This document shows, in pieces, positions 26,229 to 32,958 of a DNA stretch of 64,000 nucleotides (the first letter of the stretch is position 1; the number at the start of each line of letters is the position of its first letter). The stretch spans positions 186,001 to 250,000 of the forward strand of contig NZ_JAJFOW010000003.1 of the NCBI RefSeq assembly GCF_020731285.1. Reading direction: 5' to 3'. The notes under the pieces are model-generated. The model was not told where the DNA came from, searched no databases, and was given only the letters and a program-made list of their open reading frames with translations. The translations under genes and the position numbers were made by a program. This DNA comes from Cohnella baijiui. GTDB lineage: Bacteria; Bacillota; Bacilli; Paenibacillales; Paenibacillaceae.

Positions 26229-26442
26229 TCAGTTCAATAGCGATTGATTCTTGACCTGTGTGGTAGACGATATTATTGTCCTTACATCTTAAAAGCTCTT
26301 TGGTTGCCTCGGAAGGGTCTTGAATGGCCCGTACTAGAGCAACTTCATCAACGTATTGCATGTTATCTTCGGTATGGGAGTTGAGAATTTCAAGCAAAAC
26401 GTATTGATCTGGATAAATTGTGCGAACTTCTTGCCATTGCAT
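26182..26442 (-). CDS. Small conserved-type protein (86 aa) upstream of the retropepsin remnant
   Basis: An 86-residue acidic protein, from MQWQEVRTIYPDQYVLLEIL to a C-terminus rich in charged residues. AAAGGA nine bases upstream supports the ATG at 26442; the frame continues to 26589 but lacks a ribosome site there. I recall similar ~90-residue proteins paired with small aspartic proteases in Bacillus relatives, which fits the remnant just downstream. No enzymatic motif is visible and the function is unknown. Confidence 0.65.
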   Translation of the reverse strand: MQWQEVRTIYPDQYVLLEILNSHTEDNMQYVDEVALVRAIQDPSEATKELLRCKDNNIVYHTGQESIAIELRKHPRAIFDDRSFSD

Positions 26443-26514
26443 TGTAATCACATCCTTTAGAAATTTCCGTTCAAGTTTATATAACCAATTATACCGTACC
26501 TTGGAGGGATAAAA

Positions 26515-26751
26515 ATGATCCCTAAAAAAATGGATCAACAAGCTGCGAGTGCAATAAAATCCATCCTTCGAAAACTCAACATCAATCATTCTCGTGTATT
26601 GATTGACCTCGAGAAGCAGACAGTGGAGGCTCGAGAGGAAGATTACTCGATTGATGATCTTTTGGAGGCAGCCGGCACCTTGACACCTGAACGTGGCAAA
26701 GAACTTCTTGAAGAAATAAACAAATCACGTGAGGTCTGGGATAAAGAGTAA
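26515..26751 (+). CDS. Probable antitoxin of a broken VapBC-type pair
   Basis: A 78-residue hydrophilic protein rich in Lys and Glu. TTGGAGGG precedes the ATG. Its 3' end overlaps the start of a PIN-domain fragment, the standard antitoxin-toxin arrangement. The sequence itself shows no clear AbrB or RHH motif, so the antitoxin call rests on position and size. If correct, it is an orphan antitoxin, because its toxin gene is truncated. Confidence 0.55.
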   Translation: MIPKKMDQQAASAIKSILRKLNINHSRVLIDLEKQTVEAREEDYSIDDLLEAAGTLTPERGKELLEEINKSREVWDKE

Positions 26752-26881
26752 AGGGTATCTATTGGATACGAATATTGCGATTGCCATTCTTATTAATGAA
26801 AGTAATGTTATCGAATTTGCTCGGCAGGCGTCTCGTGAGGAATGCCCGCTGCCGGCTGCGCAGACGGGCATTCTTCCTTAA
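26729..26881 (+). pseudogene. Truncated PIN-domain (VapC-like) toxin
   Basis: The frame overlapping the end of the upstream gene reads KGYLLDTNIAIAILINESN, the N-terminal strand of a PIN-domain ribonuclease with its first catalytic Asp (LLDTN). After about EFARQASREE (near 26840) the frame runs into the terminator hairpin of the next locus and stops at 26881. A normal VapC has ~130 residues, so about three quarters is missing. The likely start is the GTG at 26729. Confidence 0.75.
26840..26880. terminator. Terminator hairpin
   Basis: Perfect 9-bp arms GAATGCCCG (26840-26848) and CGGGCATTC (26865-26873) with further pairing inside and a pyrimidine-rich tail on the + strand. It lies beyond the end of the minus-strand ABC/two-component operon and at the point where the PIN gene is cut. 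Confidence 0.6.
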
Positions 26882-26911
26882 CCGGTTCTTATCAGGGGGT
26901 CTCCCCGATTA

Positions 26912-26995
26912 TCAGAACGGATTCGGCATGAGAACCAAGAGTATCGCGGCCGCAACCACGACGACGCCGATGGCGATCCAGATCCGTCTTTTCAT
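26912..26995 (-). CDS. Putative 27-residue single-span membrane peptide
   Basis: Minus-strand frame encoding KRR, then IWIAIGVVVVAAAILLVLM and a short NPF end. It is a basic N-terminus followed by an uninterrupted hydrophobic span. It sits 32 bases after the ABC permease stop, with GAGGCGGA before its ATG. It could be a small accessory subunit of the exporter, or a chance frame; the length alone cannot decide. Confidence 0.4.
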   Translation of the reverse strand: MKRRIWIAIGVVVVAAAILLVLMPNPF

Positions 26996-27027
26996 CTTCC
27001 GCCTCTTTTCTGCAGCATCTGCCGCCG

Positions 27028-27813
27028 TTATTGAATTTCTTTCGCCTGGAATACGGAAATGCCCAGCAGCGTGAACACGACAATTGCCGCCATCGGCGCG
27101 AAAAGGCACGTCAGCCAGTCGCCGCCATTCAGATGGAATTCGGCGGTTTGCGCGAGCAGCTTGAATGGCGAAAGGTCGTACACCTTCTCGAAAATCGCGT
27201 ATCGCTGCGCGAGCGCCATCAGCACCTGGTCGATGAACAGGAAGAAGAGAAGTGCGACCCCGATCGTTTTGCCGCTGTCGGCCAGCGCTACGGCGATAAA
27301 GGCGGCGACGGAAGCGAGCGCGGCCGCGAACAGGACGGTGAAGCCGAGCGTCCGCAGCAGATAAGCGGCGGCCGGCACGTTCCCGGGATGGCCAAGCCCG
27401 GTCAGCAGGCCGGACGCGGACATGACGCCCCCGGCAGCCGCCGTGATCAGCGGGGCGATGAGGGAGGCCAGCACGATCCCGAACGAGAACATGCCAAGCT
27501 TGGACAGGTAGATCTGTCTTCGGCCCTGTCCGACGGATACGGTCCGCTTCAGCACGCCGGCCGCGTATTCCGCGGAGATGAAGAAACCGGCGAGAATGCC
27601 GAGATAGAGCTTCATCAGGAACGAATTCAGGGTCAGCGAGTTGACGTACAGTTCGACGGCCGTATGGCCGATCCGGTATCCTTCGATCTTCGGAGTGCTT
27701 AAGTAAGATACGGTCAGAAAGAGGACGGACATGACCGCAATGCAGCTGCAGATGAGGCTATAGGCTCCGTTCTTCCGCAGCTTGTACCATTCGGCGCTCA
27801 GCAGATTATTCAT
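27028..27813 (-). CDS. ABC-2 type transporter permease
   Basis: A 261-residue membrane protein with about six transmembrane segments, starting MNNLLSAEWYKLRKNGAYSL. This N-terminus is typical of permeases of the bacitracin/lantibiotic-immunity group. The ATG at 27813 lies within the 3' end of the ATPase gene (8-bp overlap); the longer upstream frame is an artefact. With the ATPase it should form an exporter or target-protection transporter under the two-component system encoded upstream. Confidence 0.87.
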   Translation of the reverse strand: MNNLLSAEWYKLRKNGAYSLICSCIAVMSVLFLTVSYLSTPKIEGYRIGHTAVELYVNSLTLNSFLMKLYLGILAGFFISAEYAAGVLKRTVSVGQGRRQIYLSKLGMFSFGIVLASLIAPLITAAAGGVMSASGLLTGLGHPGNVPAAAYLLRTLGFTVLFAAALASVAAFIAVALADSGKTIGVALLFFLFIDQVLMALAQRYAIFEKVYDLSPFKLLAQTAEFHLNGGDWLTCLFAPMAAIVVFTLLGISVFQAKEIQ

Positions 27814-28738
27814 CGGCGGCAGCACCTCCGATCCGCCGAACGAAATAGCTTTCCAGCGACTCCCCCGTCGGATTGAACCGCTCGATGCCGAGTCCCGCGG
27901 CGGCAAGCACGGACGAAACCCGGATCGGCTCCTCCGCATAACGGAACAGCCGGATGGAGCCGTCCTCGGGCGCTTCAAAGTCGGTTGTCCCCAGCTCCCG
28001 CGCGATCACTTCCGCCGCCCGCACCGGGTCGTCCACTTTGATGTGCAGATGCTGCCGGCATTTGTCGCCGAGCTCTTGCGCCGTCAGCTGCTCCAACAGC
28101 CTGCCCCGGTGAATGATGCCGTAATGAGTGGCGAGCAAGTGAAGCTCGCTCAGAATGTGGCTCGAGATGAGAACGGTCATCCCCGATTCTCCGTTCAACC
28201 GTCGGAGCAGATCTCTCATCTCGACCACGCTCATCGGATCGAGCCCGTTCGTCGGCTCGTCGAGAATGAGAAGCTCCGGCTCTCCGAGCAGGGCGATCGC
28301 CAGATCCAGGCGCTGCTTCATGCCGAGAGAAAATTCTCTCGCAAGCTTCCGGCCGGCGTCTTGCAGGCCGACGATCGCCAGCGTCCGATCGATCGCCGTC
28401 CGGTCGCGGATCCCTTTCTGCCGACGCCGCACTTCCATGTTCTCGTAAGCGGTCATATACGGGAACAAAGCCGGGCTCTCGATCGTCATGCCGATGCGGG
28501 CTCTCGCTCGAACGACGTCCTCTTCGCCGCTCTTCCCGAACAGCTCGACCGTGCCGGACGTCGGCGAGGCCAAGCCGGCAACGATCTTCATAAGCGTGGA
28601 TTTTCCCGCCCCGTTCTGTCCGATGAACCCATAGATGCTGCCTCTACGGATCGACAGGTCGACATCCCGCAGCGCGGTCTGCTCCTTATACCGCTTGGTC
28701 AATCCTTTCGTTCGCAGGACGAACTCCGGCTCGTCCAT
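27806..28738 (-). CDS. ABC transporter ATP-binding protein (BcrA/LanF type)
   Basis: A ~310-residue ATPase with Walker A GQNGAGKST, signature FSLGMKQRLDLAIALL, Walker B ELLILDEPTNGLDP and the switch SSHILSEL. The ~90-residue C-terminal extension is typical of bacitracin- and lantibiotic-resistance ATPases. The ATG at 28738 has no good ribosome site; GTG codons at 28747 or 28756, behind GGGGG, could be the true start. It is co-directional with the sensor kinase and response regulator, as in resistance loci that respond to cell-wall-active peptides. Confidence 0.9.
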   Translation of the reverse strand: MDEPEFVLRTKGLTKRYKEQTALRDVDLSIRRGSIYGFIGQNGAGKSTLMKIVAGLASPTSGTVELFGKSGEEDVVRARARIGMTIESPALFPYMTAYENMEVRRRQKGIRDRTAIDRTLAIVGLQDAGRKLAREFSLGMKQRLDLAIALLGEPELLILDEPTNGLDPMSVVEMRDLLRRLNGESGMTVLISSHILSELHLLATHYGIIHRGRLLEQLTAQELGDKCRQHLHIKVDDPVRAAEVIARELGTTDFEAPEDGSIRLFRYAEEPIRVSSVLAAAGLGIERFNPTGESLESYFVRRIGGAAADE

Positions 28739-28818
28739 TTTGTCCACGCGAATCACCCCCGACAACCATCATAGCTGGCCGGGGGTAACAATTCGTTAGC
28801 GCTTCGTTTAAATTTCGT

Positions 28819-29799
28819 TTACTTTTGAATCGCGACCCGCGTTCCATCCTCTCCGGAAACGACTTCCCACCGAAGCTTCATTTCCCGAGCCATATACGCG
28901 GCGATCTCCAGTCCGATCCCGGCCCCTTTCCCGTCCGAGTCGCCGGCGAGCCCGGGTCCGCGGTCGCGGATCTCGATCCGGTCCGGCTTCACGGCGACTG
29001 CGATATACTTGCCTGATTGAGCGTGGCGGTTCACGTTCTGATAGCAGTTGTCCAGCATCCGTTCGAGCCAAGCCGGATCGACTTCCCAATGCAGCGGCGT
29101 TTCCGGCAAATCCAGCTCGATCTGGAACCCCATGCTTTCGAACACCGGATACCAGTCGACGAACGAACGCCGGACCAGGCGAGCGATGTCCGTCCGTTCC
29201 GGACGATAAGGATATTTTCCCGACGTCAGCAGCGAATAGGAGAGGAGGTTATCGACAAGCTGACTGAGGAAGCTGATCTTATGATCGATCGAAGCGGCCG
29301 AATCCCGCGCCGCAGGGGTGAGCGGCTCCTTGTTCATACGGCTCGCATGGCCTCGAATGGCGGTCAGCGGCGTTCGCAAATCGTGAGAAAGGCTTGCGAT
29401 CAGCTGCCTGCGCAGCCGTTCTTCTTCCCGTTCCCGCTGCCGGCTCTCCGCCAGCTCTCGGACCATTCGGTTGAACGATTCTTCCAGCTGTCCGATCTCG
29501 TCCCGTCTTCCGGTCCGGATCGGAAGAGGAAGGCCATCGTCGGACGGGCTGGCCATCGATTCCTGCAGGCGCCTCAGCCGTTTGCGGACGTTGCCGAAAA
29601 AAATCCAGGACATCGCTACAAAGATGACGAGCACGAAGACGATCATGCTCAGCGCATTCTGTTGGGAACCGGAGGAATCGGACGGAGCGCTGGACGGGAA
29701 AACGCCGATGGTCGTGAGCAAGAAACATACGGGGAGAAGCGTAGCGGCCAGGAAATGAAGGAGCAAGTACTGGTTCAATATCGATTTTCTCGTCTTCAT
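28819..29799 (-). CDS. Sensor histidine kinase
   Basis: A 326-residue membrane kinase. Two transmembrane segments (~14-34 and ~50-68) enclose a very short external loop, then come a HAMP linker, the HisKA box SLSHDLRTPLTAIRGH (His139) and an ATPase domain with DNCYQNVNRHA (N box), IEIRDRGPGLA (G1) and GAGIGLEIA (G2). The short sensor loop is typical of intramembrane-sensing kinases linked to BceAB/BcrAB-type transporters. The start overlaps the response regulator stop by four bases. Confidence 0.92.
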   Translation of the reverse strand: MKTRKSILNQYLLLHFLAATLLPVCFLLTTIGVFPSSAPSDSSGSQQNALSMIVFVLVIFVAMSWIFFGNVRKRLRRLQESMASPSDDGLPLPIRTGRRDEIGQLEESFNRMVRELAESRQREREEERLRRQLIASLSHDLRTPLTAIRGHASRMNKEPLTPAARDSAASIDHKISFLSQLVDNLLSYSLLTSGKYPYRPERTDIARLVRRSFVDWYPVFESMGFQIELDLPETPLHWEVDPAWLERMLDNCYQNVNRHAQSGKYIAVAVKPDRIEIRDRGPGLAGDSDGKGAGIGLEIAAYMAREMKLRWEVVSGEDGTRVAIQK

Positions 29800-30473
29800 T
29801 GTTTAACCCTGTAGCCGAGGCCGCGAACGGTCTCGATGATTTCCGGGGCTGCCGGATCCTTCTCGATCTTCTCCCTCAGCCGGCGGATGTGGACCATGAG
29901 CGTTTTGTCGCCTTCGAGGCAGGGTTCTCCCCAGACCGCCTCGTAGATCTGCTCTTTCATCAATATCTGATTGGGATGGCGCAGGAAATACATGAGGATC
30001 GTATGCTGTTTGCCGGTGAGCGGCACTTCCTCGCCGGTTCGCCCATCGACGACGGTATTGTCGGAAAAGTTGACGACGATATGGCCAAGCTCAACCGAAT
30101 GGCCGTTTTTCCGTCCTCTTCGGAGCAGCACTTCCACCCGCGCAGCCAATTCGTCGGCATGAAACGGCTTGGTGACGTAGTCGTCCGCGAACTTCAGCCC
30201 GGTCAGCTTGTCGTCTACGTCCGTTCGGGCGGACAGCATCAAGATGGGGATGTGCGGCGCCGCACGCTTCAGCCTTTGTCCGATCGTGAAGCCGTCCAAG
30301 CCGGGCAGCATGACGTCGAGGATGACGAGGTCGCAGCGGGAGAGCTCCTTGTCCGCTCCTTCGCCGCTTCGAAGCCAGCTTACTTCGTAGCCGCGCTGTT
30401 GGAGGTCCTCCGACACCCAGCTTCCGATCTCCAGGTCGTCCTCGATATACAAGATTCGGCGGTTCAACGGCAT
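29796..30473 (-). CDS. OmpR-family response regulator
   Basis: A 225-residue regulator. The receiver domain has YIEDDLEI, phosphoacceptor Asp53 in LVILDVMLPGLDGF, and Lys in DDYVTKPFHADEL. The C-terminal winged helix has LTGKQHTILMYFLRHPNQIL and VHIRRLREKIEKDP. I start it at ATG 30473 rather than the longer frame, because MPLNRRILYIEDD is the natural receiver N-terminus. It is the first gene of the minus-strand operon with the kinase and the ABC exporter, which it probably activates. Confidence 0.92.
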   Translation of the reverse strand: MPLNRRILYIEDDLEIGSWVSEDLQQRGYEVSWLRSGEGADKELSRCDLVILDVMLPGLDGFTIGQRLKRAAPHIPILMLSARTDVDDKLTGLKFADDYVTKPFHADELAARVEVLLRRGRKNGHSVELGHIVVNFSDNTVVDGRTGEEVPLTGKQHTILMYFLRHPNQILMKEQIYEAVWGEPCLEGDKTLMVHIRRLREKIEKDPAAPEIIETVRGLGYRVKQ

Positions 30474-30629
30474 CACCTTCGTTCCCGGAATTGGCGGACG
30501 GCAAGCTCCCGCTATGGAGCTTAGCTCTAGTCCGCTCCCTATCATCTTACCATCGGACCGGTTCGGGATAGAAGGGCCTACGAATCCTCCTAAGAACCAA
30601 AAAAATGAACGAATAAAATTAACGAATCA

Positions 30630-30656
30630 TGTCACAGATCCCCTGCGTTCCCCATC
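30630..30656 (+). promoter_or_regulatory. ECF41-type promoter
   Basis: TGTCACA (30630-30636), exactly 16 bases, then CATC. The motif known for ECF41 sigma factors is TGTCACA-N16-CGTC, so only one -10 base differs. It lies upstream of the short-chain dehydrogenase gene, and the ECF41-type sigma factor is encoded two genes' length away. Confidence 0.75.
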
Positions 30657-30697
30657 TTAGTTTATGAAAGACTAAACAGTGAAGGAAGGTATGGCCG

Positions 30698-31465
30698 ATG
30701 AAACAGATTACAAGGCAGGAAACACCAGTCGCCCTGGTCACCGGGGCCAACAAAGGAATTGGTCTTCAAATTGCGAAGGATCTCGTCGCGCACGGCTTCA
30801 CCGTGCTCGTCGGGTCGCGTAACCTTGAGTATGGGGAGAGCGCCGCGAAGAGCGTTGGAGCGGATGCCCGAGCCCTCCAACTCGACGTCACGGATCAGGA
30901 CTCCATCGCCGCAGCGGCAGAGCGCATTCGGAACGAGTTCGGTCGTCTCGACGTGCTCGTGAATAACGCGGGCATCGCGCATGCGGGAAAGGCGGACAGG
31001 CCGCTCCAGGAAATTGCGATGTCGGGCCGAGCGAGCGTCGCATCTCTCGACGAGGTGCGCGCGGTGTTCGAGACGAACGTGTTCGGCGTCATTGCCGTCA
31101 CTCAAGCGATGCTACCACTCCTTCGTGAAGCGCCGGCAGCACGCATCGTCAACATATCGAGCGCCGGTGCCTCGCTGACGATCAACTCGAACCCGACCAA
31201 TCCGTTGCGCGGGATGATCGACGCCGTTTACTGCCCGTCGAAGACTGCCCTAAACGCAATCACGCTCGCCTTCGCCTTGGATCTTGAGTCGACAGGCATC
31301 AAGGTCAACGCTGCGTGCCCGGGCTTCACTGCGACGGACATCAATGGCTTCGCGGGCACGCGCACCGTTCAACAGGCCGCACGTGAGCCCGTGCGCCTCG
31401 CGCTCCTCGACGAGAACGGTCCGACAGGCACGTTCTCCAACGAAGACGGCCTACTTCCGTGGTGA
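30698..31465 (+). CDS. Short-chain dehydrogenase/reductase
   Basis: A 255-residue classical SDR. It has the NADP-binding VTGANKGIGLQIA, the NNAG of VLVNNAGIAH, catalytic Ser in VNISSAGASL, the YCPSK form of YxxxK, and CPGFTATDINGF near the C-terminus. The body looks like SDRs often annotated as carbonyl or menthone reductases. GAAGGAAGG precedes the ATG. An ECF41-type promoter upstream and the ECF41 gene downstream make it a likely direct target of that sigma factor, in line with oxidoreductases being typical ECF41 partners. Confidence 0.9.
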   Translation: MKQITRQETPVALVTGANKGIGLQIAKDLVAHGFTVLVGSRNLEYGESAAKSVGADARALQLDVTDQDSIAAAAERIRNEFGRLDVLVNNAGIAHAGKADRPLQEIAMSGRASVASLDEVRAVFETNVFGVIAVTQAMLPLLREAPAARIVNISSAGASLTINSNPTNPLRGMIDAVYCPSKTALNAITLAFALDLESTGIKVNAACPGFTATDINGFAGTRTVQQAAREPVRLALLDENGPTGTFSNEDGLLPW

Positions 31466-31486
31466 TATAGTCTTGAATGCATAATC

Positions 31487-31525
31487 GAAGGGATCGTCGG
31501 GCACGAATCTCGTCGATCCCTTCTA
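31487..31525 (+). terminator. Terminator after the SDR gene
   Basis: Perfect 10-bp stem GAAGGGATCG / CGATCCCTTC followed by TAATT. It separates the SDR and sigma-factor transcripts. Confidence 0.7.
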
Positions 31526-31650
31526 ATTAAGCGATGGTTCAGTGTGTCGCGCGTAAGTTTATGAATGAATAAATAGCGAAGGAAGGGATGTTCGATTGGG
31601 CGGGAAACCATATTAGTGTGAGTGACAGGAAGAAAGAGGGGACTGTCATC

Positions 31651-32541
31651 TTGGAAAATATGAAGACGGAGCACATATATTCCGTATACAAACCGCTATT
31701 GTTCTCCCTGGCTTACCGTATGCTGGGTAGTGTCATGGATGCGGAAGATATTGTCCAGGAAGCCTTTTTAACCTTATATAAATCTGGTTCCGACCACATT
31801 CAAAATTTGAAAGCGTACCTGTGCAAAATCGTAACGAACCGCTGTCTCGAACGGCTTCGTTCTACGAGCAAACAGCGGGAAGTTTATATGGGGACCTGGC
31901 TGCCTGAACCGCTCATCACAACAGCGAGTGATGAAACGGATCCGATGCAATCCTACTTGCAGAAGGAATCGGTATCGACCGCTTACTTGCTGTTGTTCCA
32001 GCAATTATCTTATGTGGAGCGAGCCGTTTTCTTGCTGCGCGAGGCGATGCAGTACGATTATGAAGAGATTGCCCACATCGTTGGCAAGAGCAGTGCGAAC
32101 TGCCGGCAAATATTTCATAGAGCTAAACGGAGTCTTAGCGTAAATGATGTTCCGGATCATTTGGGCCGCTTGGATACGGAGAAAACAACCAGCTTGGTGG
32201 AACAATTCATGTCTGCGCTGACTTCGGGTGACGCGGCCCAAATCATGAAACACCTATCGACCGATGCGGTACTACTCACAGACGGGGGTGGGAAAGTAAA
32301 GGCACTTACGCAACCCCTTTATGGCTACATTCGAATTTCCCACAGTATATCGAGTTTTCTGGAAAAATGGCATGGGAGTTTTACTTGCCGTATCGCCATG
32401 GTTAATGGCCTGCCTGGGATCGTTGTATATATGGACGAAAAAACGTGGGCTGTTATTTCATTCAAGGTTCGGGATGGACACTTCACTAATCTCTACTTTG
32501 TTGCAAACCCGGATAAATTGACACAACTCGTTTCTGAATAA
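31651..32541 (+). CDS. ECF41-family RNA polymerase sigma factor with fused SnoaL-like domain
   Basis: A ~296-residue ECF sigma factor. Region 2 holds LAYRMLGSVMDAEDIVQEAF and region 4 holds YEEIAHIVGKSSANCRQIFH. The C-terminal extension has the three motifs reported as conserved in group ECF41: WLPEP in the linker, DGGGK and NPDKL. The extension tunes sigma activity in place of an anti-sigma factor. The start is uncertain: TTG 31651 with AGAGGGG upstream gives a normal N-terminus, while ATG 31588 would add 21 residues. It probably drives the SDR gene. Confidence 0.9.
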   Translation: MENMKTEHIYSVYKPLLFSLAYRMLGSVMDAEDIVQEAFLTLYKSGSDHIQNLKAYLCKIVTNRCLERLRSTSKQREVYMGTWLPEPLITTASDETDPMQSYLQKESVSTAYLLLFQQLSYVERAVFLLREAMQYDYEEIAHIVGKSSANCRQIFHRAKRSLSVNDVPDHLGRLDTEKTTSLVEQFMSALTSGDAAQIMKHLSTDAVLLTDGGGKVKALTQPLYGYIRISHSISSFLEKWHGSFTCRIAMVNGLPGIVVYMDEKTWAVISFKVRDGHFTNLYFVANPDKLTQLVSE

Positions 32542-32616
32542 TTCAAGCTTTTCCTCGGGCGAAGCTTGGGCAACTTTTTGATAAATATGATCTGAGCGCA
32601 GTGATTTGATATTCAT
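32458..32616 (-). pseudogene. 5' fragment of a MerR-controlled gene, truncated by the sigma-factor gene
   Basis: A minus-strand frame with a good ribosome site (CTAGGAGTGAGAGAT before the ATG at 32616) begins MNIKSLRSDHIYQKVAQASP, followed by EEKLELFRNEL. It then runs antisense into the 3' end of the ECF41 gene and stops after 52 codons. The start looks like a genuine N-terminus. The rest, read from the complement of the sigma gene, does not. I cannot name the family with certainty. Its MerR-type promoter is intact. Confidence 0.6.
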
Positions 32617-32646
32617 ATCTCTCACTCCTAGTTATTTATAGTGAGA

Positions 32647-32677
32647 ATTATGCACTATGACCTAACGTCATAGTCAA
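32647..32677 (-). promoter_or_regulatory. MerR-type promoter with 19-bp spacer and dyad operator
   Basis: On the minus strand TTGACT (32677-32672) and CATAAT (32652-32647) are 19 bp apart, the elongated spacing of MerR-controlled promoters. The spacer holds a perfect dyad ACTATGAC-N5-GTCATAGT (32654-32674). No MerR gene is in the window. Confidence 0.75.
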
Positions 32678-32742
32678 GAACTTTGAATCAAATACTGAAT
32701 CAAGATTCACGATTATCCAACCAAAGTCTTCCTACCAAAGTA

Positions 32743-32771
32743 TTGAACAGGAAGTGCTTTATAGGTATAAT
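32743..32771 (+). promoter_or_regulatory. SigA promoter of the riboswitch transcript
   Basis: TTGAAC (32743-32748), a 17-bp spacer and TATAAT (32766-32771), directly ahead of the c-di-GMP aptamer and on the same strand. Transcription should start near 32778. Confidence 0.8.
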
Positions 32772-32795
32772 GATCGTGTGTTTGACCGTGTACCA

Positions 32796-32884
32796 TATCG
32801 ATAAGGGCAAACCCGCTCGAAAGACGGGGACGCAAAGCTTCAGGCCTACAGGATCAATCCCAGGGTAGCTGAGCCGCCGAAAAT
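32796..32884 (+). ncRNA. Cyclic di-GMP-I (GEMM-I) riboswitch
   Basis: The core AAGGGCAAACCCGCTCGAAA, then GGGGACGCAAAGC, GGCCTACAGG and CAGGGTAGCTGAGCCGCC, reproduces the conserved blocks of the Vc2-type aptamer in order. These are GGCAAACC, a GAAA tetraloop on P2, GGACGCAAAGC, GCCUA and GGUAGC. A terminator follows at 32924. The only downstream gene within 1.8 kb is on the opposite strand (HD-GYP, ending 32959), so this riboswitch has no adjacent sense gene. Confidence 0.92.
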
Positions 32885-32923
32885 GACCGGATCTTCCGCA
32901 GCTTGCCTATGAACAACACGATT

Positions 32924-32957
32924 AAGACCGTTCCTCATTTCGGAACGGTCTTTTTTT
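32924..32957 (+). terminator. Terminator / expression platform of the riboswitch
   Basis: Perfect 11-bp stem AAGACCGTTCC / GGAACGGTCTT followed by seven T on the + strand. On the minus strand the same hairpin lacks a T-tract, so it belongs to the riboswitch transcript and not to the convergent HD-GYP gene. Confidence 0.9.
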
Positions 32958-32958
32958 G

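Noticed and set aside
27782..28774. Long + strand open frame (330 codons) opposite the ABC ATPase gene
   Set aside because: It is the antisense shadow of a GC-rich gene whose minus-strand product has all ATPase motifs. No ribosome site or family is seen on the + strand.
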